A stretch of 18,352 nucleotides of DNA from Conidiobolus incongruus B7586 (taxonomy: Eukaryota > Entomophthoromycota > Entomophthoromycetes > Entomophthorales > Conidiobolaceae). A model generated the notes under the pieces. It was not told where the DNA came from. It was given only the letters and a program-made list of their open reading frames with translations, and made no database searches. Position 1 is the stretch's first letter. Each line of letters starts with the position of its first letter. Below, piece by piece: positions 1 to 10,148 of the stretch. Location of the stretch: contig JNEM01013905.1 in the NCBI GenBank assembly GCA_000697335.1, forward strand, positions 1 through 18,352. The letters run 5' to 3'. The translations under genes and the position numbers were made by a program.

Positions 1-2251
1 TTATTATCATAAAAAACTAATAATTTTTATTTAATTATTATAAATTAATTTCTAAAACTTAATTATATTTTATTATTAAAAGAAATATCTATAAATATTT
101 AATATATTATTATATATGATTGTTTTGAACTTTAATATACCTTTGATATATAATAATTATATAAAAAAATCAAAAAACAAAAAAAAATTTTATATTTTAT
201 TAATTATTTAATAAATTTAATATCAGCAACAAAATTCAAAAAAATGATACTGAAGCATATATCATACTTAAACAATTGTTTATAATAGTTATTCTTAGAG
301 AATTATTGGATAGTTTTACCATAATAAATAACTTCAAAACCCAATATGTTCACAAAAATTCATTGATTAACAATAATAGGAATAACTATTTGTCATCAAA
401 TTTAAAATCTCAATATTAATCGATTATAAACGATTTCAATATAATGTTGATATAAGTTTAAGAATATTATATTGAAAAAGTAATTTAAATCAACTATATA
501 GAATCAAATGATATTAATACTTAATATACTACCATATGATTTAATAATCTATTTTATATTATTAGTAAAATAATGGCTTGTTTAATGGAAAGAGATTATT
601 TATTTAGTTCACACAATTAGAAATGCCGAAAAAATAATCTGAATTGAGGTGGTGGTGAAATGTCCTTACTCCTGAAATATAAATAATAACACAATTATGT
701 TTCCACAAGATAAAAAACCAAATATTAGGAGCTTGTTATTCAGGTAAACACATATTGCGTAGATATATTTTAAAATAATTGGCTTATTGTTAATATATTA
801 GTTGGTTTTTTGAGAAATATAATATAATTTAATTTTATTCTAAATATTTGATATAATGAACAAAGTGAAAAATATTATACAAGTTTATTATAACTTTCAC
901 CCGTCCCTACTTTTTAACCTTTTTGCATGTTACCTTTTTAAATTCGTTTATGATCCCCGAAATTTTATAAAAAAACCTATTAGGAATGTTTATATCATTA
1001 TTTTTAAGATTAAAAATTCAAGGTCAGAAAAATGTTTTTTGGATTCATTTTTTACTATATATGCATTCATTATGAAAACTTGACATCATTATATTTACGG
1101 ATTTAATATTGTATATCAATTAATTTTGATAATAATTACATATTTGAGAGGTCATAATATGTTTCAAGTTATTTATTTAGAGAAATTTAAATATGAATTT
1201 ATATATATAAATATTACATGAAAACAAAAAAATATATGTAGGTTATAATAACTCTAAGTAATATAAATTTTGAACCAATATCCATAATAATAAATATTAT
1301 TTATTACTAGCTAATTTCATTTAAACTAAAGATTAAATTAATATGGCTAAACATTTACTGATTTTACAATATTTTATATATTCTTAACCTTGAATCAAAA
1401 AATTTATAATTTACTGATATGAGTACTTCAAATTAATAGATATTGAATAAATTTGAATAATAAACAATATACAGTATTACCTCTATGTAATTTCTTAATA
1501 ATTTTAAAATATTTTTTGCTGAGTCGATATTAATAAAATTGGTATATTCATCTTGATAATATAAAGTATAAATAAGGAAAGTCAATACTTATAAGGTTCT
1601 TATCATTTTGATTTAAAATAAATGTAGTTATTGAATATATCAAATGGTATATATTTTATATCTAAATATTTAAGATAACCAATATTAATGTTAATCTCAG
1701 TAATCTATAAATTTTATTTTATATTAAATTTCAAAAAAAAACCTTTCCAAATTTTAAAATAAATACTTAGTAAAAATTGAGATTTTATAAACAATATTAA
1801 AAAATTCTACAAGATATCTATATAATATTAATATCAAATATTGACGTTAGACATTATTTATTTGATGAAAAAAAATAATATATTTTTTGAGGATTAACAA
1901 ACGAGGTAATTTGATTGGCAAATTCTATTCACTTGTTTTCAAAAATTTTACTTAATTTAGAGGATAAATTTTAAAGCCTGATACATATTGTTGATTGAGG
2001 TAACAAATTTGGAATTTAATTAAATATTGTTTAACTAATGAAGTTATCTAATTCAAAAATTTATACTATTGGAATACTGGTTCAACTTTATGCATTTTAT
2101 TCAATATCATTGATGCCATCTATTTGATTAAAAATAAAAAAATAATTAATAAAAATAATCTAATATTAATAATGCGGTATTAAAAATAAAAAGAATAATT
2201 ATAGTTTTTATAATAAATTATTATATTACAATCTTAACAATGAAGTTTATA
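1..2251. other. AT-rich DNA without a supportable gene
   Basis: No reading frame here looks coding. The longest, at 856-1083 plus, would give 75 residues rich in F, I, K, N and Y with no recognisable motif, as expected of AT-rich noise. Slightly GC-richer patches lie near 640-680 (a GGTGGTGGT run) and 895-960, but neither gives a protein or RNA I recognise. Position 1008-1027 is one copy of a 20-bp repeat whose other copy is at 10129-10148. CpA and TpG dinucleotides are common here, unlike in the right end of the window. Confidence 0.6.
1008..1027 (+). repeat. 20-bp direct repeat, copy 1
   Basis: GATTAAAAATTCAAGGTCAG occurs here and, identically and in the same orientation, at 10129-10148. 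Flanking similarity is at most weak. It could be the last trace of an old duplication or dispersed repeat, or chance given the A/T-rich first half. Confidence 0.35.
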
Positions 2252-2842
2252 TTAATAAAAGAAATGGTTAGTTATGGTTTTAAACTCGGTATTGGGCTGC
2301 CACTTTGATTCATTTAGAGAGGGCAGCCTTAGAGGAGAGGATGAGATTTCAAATGCCTGTTTATATGTAGTATCGTCGTTTGAGGAGATTAAAGAGCCAA
2401 TAGAAGTACGGCGCGAAGGTTGACCAAGAGAAGGTGATGAGTCTGGTTGGCTTTTCTCAACTTCAACTCTAGTTAAATGTGTCGACTCTAGGATATATTG
2501 AGTCCTCCTTTGGCATTTGATACTCTGTTTATGACCTTCTAATATATCTTTTCGGGTAAACTGCTTGTTACATATTTTACAAGAGTAAGGCTTGACTCCG
2601 GTATGAATTCTTTGGTGCCTTACAAGTGAGTTCTTTCGATTGAAACTCTTAAAGCAAGTTGTGCACTTGTATCTATAGTTTGAGGATAATGGATTATCTG
2701 AGCAAATTGGGGGTAAAGTTATTTGTGAAAGATTGGGAAGAGGGAGTTGATTAATTGATGGTAGTATAACAGGAGACATTTGCCTAGTTGCAGAATTTCT
2801 GGGGTTAAATCTGAATTGCGTATGGTAACTATTAGCAAGCAT
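2252..2842 (-). CDS. two-finger C2H2 zinc-finger protein A (probable transcription factor)
   Basis: Predicted 196-residue nuclear DNA-binding protein. Residues 27-46 are rich in LP (LPSI, LPLPNLS, LPPI). Finger 1 is C60-x2-C63-x12-H76-x3-H80. The linker TGVKP is close to the canonical TGEKP. Finger 2 is C88-x2-C91-x12-H104-x5-C110, so it ends in Cys rather than His. Predicted base-contact residues (-1,2,3,6) are R,N,S,R and R,D,I,G. A basic patch (QRR) follows, then PSRRTSIGSLISSND at 142-156. An ATG at 2989 would add 49 residues with a hydrophobic run. I reject it because gene B aligns gap-free from the Met at 2842, gene B has no such extension, and the extra stretch holds a TATA-like box and a pyrimidine-rich tract. 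The base at -3 of the chosen ATG is G. The stop is TAA. No intron is evident and the frame is intact. Family membership is firm; targets and an activator or repressor role are unknown. Confidence 0.85.
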   Translation of the reverse strand: MLANSYHTQFRFNPRNSATRQMSPVILPSINQLPLPNLSQITLPPICSDNPLSSNYRYKCTTCFKSFNRKNSLVRHQRIHTGVKPYSCKICNKQFTRKDILEGHKQSIKCQRRTQYILESTHLTRVEVEKSQPDSSPSLGQPSRRTSIGSLISSNDDTTYKQAFEISSSPLRLPSLNESKWQPNTEFKTITNHFFY

Positions 2843-3230
2843 CGCGCAAAATAAAACTATTGATATGCCAAATAATAAATAGTAGCTGTGCGAAAAGTGG
2901 GAAAGTGATAGGTCAATTAAGAGAGAATATACTTTTGATGATAAATTGGTGATCGTTGAGTGATTTATATAGACATCTTTATTTATCATGAACTCAGTTT
3001 AAATAAATCCTTAACCTCTAAAACAAATTGAGACAGACGCCCATTAGACAGAAATCTATTCCCAAAACAGTCAATATTTTATTTGTTTTACAAGGTTTCT
3101 CTCTTCAATAACTGAAACAGGAAGTTCGGAGGAGGACCCAATGAGATCCTTTTACTTTTTTTGATATGATTTTATCACCTCATTACTCCTCGCTCATTCT
3201 AAAAAGAGTAAGATCATGGCTAAATTAATG
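2843..3230 (-). promoter_or_regulatory. probable promoter and 5' leader of zinc-finger gene A
   Basis: Read on the minus strand, a TATA-like TATATAAAT lies at 2971-2963, about 120 bases before the chosen start. It is followed by stretches rich in C and T (TATTCTCTCTT, then CTATCACTTTCCCACTTTTC), a common setting for fungal transcription starts. The 2990-3230 part is clearly less AT-rich than the DNA further left and right. It carries a 6-bp inverted repeat, TTACTC (3183-3188) and GAGTAA (3206-3211). This is inference from composition and motifs; no transcription start can be proved from sequence. Confidence 0.4.
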
Positions 3231-4202
3231 CTTCAAATTTAAGATGTTAAGGATTATTGCATTCTCTGTAATGCATGATTTTATTAGAACCCATATTTCA
3301 TTTAAAATATGCCTCGAGCAAGTAATACTGCAATTTAAGTTGGGTATTTAAAATATAAACAGGTAACGTTGTTAAATAGGATATTAAAGTATCAATCCAA
3401 TATTCTATACCCAGATATTTAACAATTAATTAAATAAAATCATAACTTAATTCACTAAATAGAATAAAAAATATATAATTTAATGATTATTGATTGTAAA
3501 TATTAATTTCACTTTTAGAAATGATTAAATAAAAAGATGATAATTTAATATTTCAATTTCCAAACTTATAAATTTATTTGCTCAAGATTTGAAATACGAT
3601 ATGAATAATATAGCTATGACTGTACGCCAATATTTTATTATAATATTTTGCTAAAAAATTCAAGTATTAATATCAAGTATTGTGCATTTAAATTAATATA
3701 TATCAATATATGTTGCTGATTTAATTTTTCTCATATAACAAGACTTGACTAAATATTAATCAAGTATAAATATTACCTAAACTCATATTTTTATATAATA
3801 ACAAAAATTACTCATTAAAAAGGGTTAAATTAAATATTTATAAGTTCATTTTAACTTCGGATATATCCTTAATAATCATTTTAATACAAAGTATTAACGA
3901 TCATTAAATTAAGATCTTTTGATATATGATCAATTAAGCATGATATTCAGGTTTTGAAAAGTGACATGCTCTTCATTGATCAACATATTTGATTTCAAAT
4001 TTTTATTAATACAAATACTAATGAATATATTTTATAATTCTCACCAGATATCTTATATAAATTATAGTTTCAAATTATAGCATTTCATTTATCGAATACA
4101 TGATTAATAGTATTAACTTTTTTGACAATCAATTAATATTGGAATATATGAAATAAAAAATGGCCAGTTGTATATTGTTCACTGTTATATATATTATAAA
4201 TA

Positions 4203-4649
4203 TTCCCTATAATTAATGAGTTGAATTGATAAAATTTCAATAGAAATATATCATTTATAGATATTGAGGTAAAGTTTATTCTCTGGTTTCAGAATTAAAA
4301 TAAAGTGGTAAATCAACCAGATGTCAGAAAATTTGAAAATTTTGAAAATTTTGTACAACATTGATATAAAATAAATTTTAAGTGGCATAATATAAAAATA
4401 GATCTGTCGCAGTTAGCCACTTAACCACCAATCAAAGTGACGTATCTTTATAAATAATATAATTACCCAATCCCGATTGATAAACTTTTAAATAACCTCA
4501 ATTTTTAACCCGAATTTGTCTTTTTAGAAAATTTTCAAAAATATATTTTATATATTTCATGCATGATGTTGTTTATGGTTCTACCCGACCGTAAAAATGC
4601 AAGTATCAATATAACGGCTCAATATAGCGGCAATTTTTCCAATAATTAA
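4203..4649 (+). pseudogene. possible decayed coding sequence, unrecognised
   Basis: One plus-strand frame reads as protein-like sequence across about 150 codons, broken by roughly seven stops. Random DNA this AT-rich would be expected to give nearly twice as many. The last part, 4509-4649, is open for 46 codons and includes MVLPDRKNASINITAQYSG. Just before it the same frame gives DLSQLAT and YPIPIDKLLNNLNF. Several stops are TAA, which could come from CAA. The patch is also richer in CpG than its surroundings. I do not recognise a family, and a chance low-stop stretch in 18 kb is quite possible. Confidence 0.17.
4378..4424. repeat. 9-bp perfect inverted repeat
   Basis: TTAAGTGGC at 4378-4386 is the exact reverse complement of GCCACTTAA at 4416-4424, with a 29-base spacer. 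The GC-containing core makes it less trivial than most A/T palindromes here. It could be a protein-binding site or a hairpin; it lies inside the weak coding-like stretch at 4203-4649. Confidence 0.4.
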
Positions 4650-7600
4650 TTGTGAATGTGGTGTATATCATTAGAATTATTATAGGGTACCTTATTTCAT
4701 TAATAAGTTTAATAATTAAAAATTATCATATTTTCAGCCAATTCGGCATTTTATAAACATAATTCATTTTAATACAAAAAATATAGTCTATACTATTAAG
4801 TTATTTAATTTATATTTATTAAATTATAATTATAGTTTAGTTTAATAAAATAATATATTTTCAGAAATATATAATATATCTAATACATTTAAATTAAGCA
4901 TAGAAATGAAATTAATTCATAATAATAAATGAATGTTAATGTTTTCCCAAGTGTTAAATTACGCGAGTATTTCAGTATATCAATTCAATGATAAACATTA
5001 AATCCTTTTTGTAAATTCTACCATATATAATTATTTCAATTTGATATTTTGAAATAATGGTTAAAATTATATTGTAATTTCCTAAAAGTGAAAATATTAA
5101 TATTATTTCTCTTCATTAAAATAATTTTAGATAATTAAGTTCATTGTTAAAATATAGGGCCTATAACCAAGCTTTTAATTGAAACTAAAATTTGTTTAAA
5201 TATGAATACGATTTTTAAAACGACAATAAAGGTATATTTCTTCTATCTAATCTGAAAATTATAATGTCTATAACTAATGTTTTTTGTAATCATTTAAATA
5301 AATATATCCAATGTACAGTATCACATATATCAGTTCTAATCACTTATAATATTTTGTGTTTAATGGTATAACACGTACAATAAATTAATGTAAAATGATA
5401 ATTGATTTAAATTTCAAGTTAGATCGTTAAGGTACAGAATGCAAATTGCAAATAAAAAAATAATGCAAGAATTGAAACTGAAACTTTAGTGCTTATTAAA
5501 ATAATATTAGTATCGGGATGGATTGCCAGAAATAATAATTGGTATCTTCATATTCAAATAATAGAAAAATTATTTAATGGATAAAATGATATATTATCAA
5601 GAGTACTTGTGTGATATAATTGTCATCATTAAAGCCATTTAATATAATATTTAATTATTGAAATTTTGTATGCAACTATTATTAAATATTGTGATTCTAA
5701 AATTAGATACAATTCGATAACCAACATATTATATACATACGTCGTATGAAATTATGTGTTTGAGGCTCAACCTTATAATGCAATATTAACCAATATACAT
5801 AATATTAATAAAATCTTATGCCAACTCTTATTTTTATAACATAATATAAATTATTAAATTATTAATATTAACTATATCATAGCAGATAATGCTTTCACAA
5901 TAATATCTAATCTTAAAGTTCTAAGAATGAAGTTCATTTTGTTTTTTCGCAGGTATATGGTCTAGTAATAATCATATAATATACTTGATTAAATTTGAGT
6001 ATCGTATCATGATTATTAGCAAAATTCATTACTATCAATATTCATAGTATATGGTCAACACTCTAATGTTATTCAATAATTATACTTTATAACATTACCA
6101 AGTATTAAATAGAAGTTAAATAGAACATATTATTTTTTTGTTTAAATATTTTGTATGGAAGATATCGAAAATTTAAACAATATGTTGCCAATAGCAGTGA
6201 TATATTAATTGCGGAGCATTAGATTGCTAATTTTTGATATTATATTGAATTTTATCAAATTTTATTGGAAATTTTTGTTAATAATTTGAAAATAATGCAT
6301 TATCCGATAATTCCGTGACAGGTTTCAGATTATTATAAAATATCTTATTACTTTGAGCGGTTGATTATCAAATTATTCTGCCATATTATAAATATGATAA
6401 ATTTCAAGTATTATTTATTTTTTAATTCATAGCGTAATATGATTTTTTTGCAAATTCATGCCTATGCAATTTAGCATTGACCACCATAAAATTTTTAGTT
6501 TACCGAAGATAGTTAGTGTGGTTATTGGTAATATATCAATATTAAAATGAGAGTGTATTTTGATTTTTAAACTTTAAGGTTGCTAAGTTCTTTTATAAAT
6601 CACACACCACTAGAATTTATAATAAATTTCTATAATGTATTTTAATCTGTAAAATTGAATCATATTAATCAAATATAAGGTAATTTTTATTTTCTGACTT
6701 GTTATTGAAGTAATAATTATAATAGCGGTCAATGTTAATTTCGTGTATATTAATATCAACTTGATTTTTATTTATTCTCTCTAATAAAACGTTGTTAAAT
6801 TATAATAATAATGCTTTAAGGTCCTACATGTATTTTGAAAATACCCGGCCGTCTTGATTTTAGAGCTAAGTTCATATTACCCCTCATTTATAGTTACTCT
6901 GTCGGACCATAATTAAAGGATATTTTTTGTTAGATTTTAACCAAATCCTATATCACTCACTGAATCAACTATTTAAGTAAGCTTTAAGACATACAATCCA
7001 AATACGTTAAAGAGCAGGATTAATAATTAATTTACTAAATCGCATTACGAGTTCTTTTATAACAACGATCTTTATTTACAAAACTTAATGTAAAACACAA
7101 CATACAACAAAGTGATTGAATAAAATACATATGAAAGAGTATAATTTATTACTCCTTTTTAAAATAACCATAAAGTATTTATTTTATAAATTTAATTCAA
7201 TTTTAGTTATTCACAATATCCATAAAATTATTATACTTACATTCGTGATTTTTGATGAATTAAATTAATTTCATGATCCATTATTATGAGATATAATTGA
7301 ATTAATAACTTGAAAATCAATTTGATCAAAAACCGAGATTGGTGACGAGCATTAATATCATTGAGAAATATATTTGAAATAAATATTTTAAATACCTTTA
7401 TATAATCAATTATATTATTACATATAAGATGAAACCAATGTTTAAATTTTTTATTAGAAAATTATAAGATGAATCCATTTTGAGTAATGAAACCAGGTTT
7501 ATTGGTTACCAATTTATAAGGATATTTGCTGAACGTCATATATCAAGTCACATATTTATTTGTTTATTATATAAGGCCAAAGCACAATAATGAAAATAAA

Positions 7601-8220
7601 GTTATATATCAATAAAACTTGAGGCTCTTTATTAAAAGGGGTAGTGGTTAATATTTTCATTATCTTAAATCTCATCAAAGAAAATTATTTAATTTATTAA
7701 CTGGAATAAATATATGTTAACAAATCATTTAACAATCAAATTTTACCATTACATAATAAATCCAAGATTATAACTATCTATATGTATACCTTATAGCTAA
7801 GAATTATTGCGTGTATACAGATTTCAATATACATTTATATATATGAGTGATATAGGATTCACCTATTTGTTCAAAAAACAATTATGGTAAAAAGCTAAAT
7901 TTTATTCCGAGGATATTAACTATATATGTGATATATGAAATATTTATATAAATAATCCTTTGAAACAATCAATAATACCATCTTTATATTTTTAATTTAC
8001 TAAGGATCTAAGAAAATTGTTCTATTTTGATAAATTGATTTAATATTAAAATTATTTCTTACACAAGATTCAATTGTCAGGGACATAGAATAGACATCAT
8101 ACCAATTCAAAAAAGTATAATTGGATATTATTTAATGTATATTTTAAAGGTTAGGGAATAAATAATATTTAGCCTATTATATTTAAAGTTTCGTACTCAA
8201 ATCATGAACCAATCATTGGA

Positions 8221-8298
8221 GATAATATATAATATTTATTGGATTAATAATCTTTTAAACTCAGACTTCAATTCGCTTTTAAACTTTAAATCTTCTAA
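8221..8298 (+). promoter_or_regulatory. possible promoter of zinc-finger gene B
   Basis: An AATATATAATATT stretch near 8224-8236 lies about 65 bases before the start codon and could act as a TATA element. The following 50 bases (TCTTTTAAACTCAGACTTC onward) are relatively rich in C and T. In DNA this AT-rich a TATA-like word is weak evidence. I saw no clear similarity to the upstream region of gene A. Confidence 0.25.
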
Positions 8299-8859
8299 AT
8301 GCTTTCCAACAGTTATTTTGATCTATGCAATGTTCAAGTTGGCTATATAGGGCGTCAGCAGCTACACTCAGTCTCTCTGCCATCAATACATTCCTTACCT
8401 TATCCTAATCTATCTCACCTATCCTTGCCTCCAATTTTCTCAAATATTAAAGGATCTTTTCAAGAATTTCAATGTATGACATGTTCAAAAACCTTCAATC
8501 GCAAAAACACATTGATCAGGCATCAGCGTATTCACAGTGGAATCAAACCATATGCGTGTGAAATATGTAATAAAGAATTCACGAGAAAAGACATTTTGGA
8601 AAGCCACAAGAAGAGTATTAAATGCCAAAAAAAGACCCAATATTACCTTGAATCGTTACACTCTAATAAAGGAGACGGTGGCCTTCAGATCTTAGATTGC
8701 TCAGCTGACTTTTGTCCTCCATCGCGTCGTACTTCCATTTCCTCTCTACTATGCTCGAATGACGAAATTACGCTTGCATCAAAATATAACGATTTGGTCT
8801 CATACTTATCTTTACCTAATCTCACCCAAACAAAATGCGAACCATACCACCAATTTTAG
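8299..8859 (+). CDS. two-finger C2H2 zinc-finger protein B (paralog of A)
   Basis: Predicted 186-residue nuclear DNA-binding protein and diverged paralog of the gene at 2252-2842. The start is well fixed: an in-frame TAA sits directly before the ATG. The LP-rich N-terminus carries LPSI at 27-30 and LPPI at 43-46, the same positions as in A. Finger 1 is C59-x2-C62-x12-H75-x3-H79, the linker is SGIKP, and finger 2 is C87-x2-C90-x12-H103-x5-C109. Predicted contact residues are R,N,T,R and R,D,I,S, differing from A at one position per finger. By hand count 43 of 59 residues across the fingers match A. PPSRRTSISSLLCSND lies at 140-155; the tail ends LSLPNLTQTKCEPYHQF. The frame is intact, with no intron evident. 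An overlapping frame at 8759-9004 is a shadow. Targets and regulatory sign are unknown. Confidence 0.87.
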   Translation: MLSNSYFDLCNVQVGYIGRQQLHSVSLPSIHSLPYPNLSHLSLPPIFSNIKGSFQEFQCMTCSKTFNRKNTLIRHQRIHSGIKPYACEICNKEFTRKDILESHKKSIKCQKKTQYYLESLHSNKGDGGLQILDCSADFCPPSRRTSISSLLCSNDEITLASKYNDLVSYLSLPNLTQTKCEPYHQF

Positions 8860-8877
8860 CATAAAATCAAACTATAC

Positions 8878-8883
8878 AATAAA
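8878..8883 (+). terminator. candidate polyadenylation signal of gene B
   Basis: AATAAA begins 18 bases after the TAG stop of gene B. The hexamer is the classical signal, but it also occurs often by chance in DNA of this composition. Confidence 0.3.
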
Positions 8884-10128
8884 AAATACATTGATAATAT
8901 TTAAATATAATTTTATCCGACCGAATATCAAATATGGTAAATTAAAATATGCGACTGAGTTTGAATATTCTAGACTATATCAAATATATTATATATTAAA
9001 ATAACATTTATACCATATATGATTAACCAAGAATTCACTTTAATAACACTAAATTAAAAAATCAAACTCAGCTCAACCCCTATTTAATAAAACCCTAATT
9101 TAGAATTAAATTAACCACCTTATACAAAGTTCTCCAAATTACTAAATTTTAAACAAATTAATAAATATTAAAAACCACTGCTCAATATTGGATCATCATA
9201 TTCCAACTAGGGACAGTAAAATTGATTTTAATGTATTTATTAATAATAAATATTTGTCATATGTTCTGGTCTACATACTTTTACACCAGGTTTGCCTGCA
9301 TTATAATCAAAAAGAATAACGTATATGTAATTGATATTCCTTATATTGCTAGGTTTTACCAAGTTTTGATACACAACATTGAATAATAAATAAAAATATG
9401 ATAGTTGTAATTGACTCAAGTGATAATTATGACCTTTAATCTTATATGATTTGTACAATTTTTAGAATATTTAGGAATTATATATTATATTTAATTAAAA
9501 ATTTTTTTACATATTAATATATTTAAATTTCCCATTATTTGGCAATAAAGTTTATTTTTTTTATATATTTATTCAATGGATTTTGTATTAAAAATCTCAT
9601 GATCTGTTTCTATAAATGAGAATATCTATTTATGTATATTTTATATTTATTCAATATTATGTATTTCATTTTAATATCAGATATGTAGTTTTTTAATTCA
9701 GTTGATATTTAACAAAATTTAATGTACTTCGCACAAATTATTCGAATAGTAACATCCTTATTCAACTAAACATATAAGGTTATAAAATATTATATATTAT
9801 TAATTACTCATTCTGTATTATATCATCATATGTAATTTCAAAATCACCATTCAATTATCATTAGATATTTCAAATTCTTTTATTTTTCAATTATAATAGG
9901 TGAGCTTGAATTTTTTTTTCCTTTCTTGCATACAAAAACCACCACCAAAATAGTTACTCAGGGGTAATTCTCAATATTTTTTAATGTTCCTAATATTTAA
10001 TCAGTGTATTGAGGAGTAAATTATGTTTTTAGTAATGATGGGTATATTAATCCAACTGTAAGTTGATATCTATCTCCTCATTCTATAATTGTTTTAATAA
10101 AATAGGCATTTCTTTCTAAATTAATATG

Positions 10129-10148
10129 GATTAAAAATTCAAGGTCAG
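10129..10148 (+). repeat. 20-bp direct repeat, copy 2
   Basis: Exact copy of 1008-1027 in the same orientation, 9.1 kb downstream. The pair encloses both zinc-finger genes. Confidence 0.35.

Larger units (their letters stand above)
3231..8220. other. AT-rich spacer between the two zinc-finger genes
   Basis: About 5 kb with no intact gene. Short CpG-bearing patches stand out near 4390-4640 and 6840-6910; the first is listed as a weak coding-like relic and carries a 9-bp inverted repeat. No tRNA or rRNA, no recognisable transposase and no extended copy of either zinc-finger gene was seen. CpA and TpG are frequent, so this DNA lacks the strong repeat-mutation signature of the right end. Confidence 0.55.

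Noticed and set aside
856-1083. 75-codon open frame on the plus strand
   Set aside because: Its residues reflect AT-rich codons, it has no motif, and nothing supports expression. Frames of this size arise by chance in 18 kb.
8759-9004. 81-codon plus-strand frame overlapping the end of gene B
   Set aside because: It is a shifted-frame shadow of gene B that runs into AT-rich noise; gene B's own frame is supported by its paralog.
9240-9458. 72-codon minus-strand frame ending in a less biased segment
   Set aside because: VILFDYNAGKPGVKVCRPEH looks slightly protein-like, but there is no recognised domain, paralog or promoter.
640-10015. GGTGGTGGT near 650 and CCACCACC near 9942, each near a TTACTC word, as an inverted duplication
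   Set aside because: Only the short words match; the flanks do not align.
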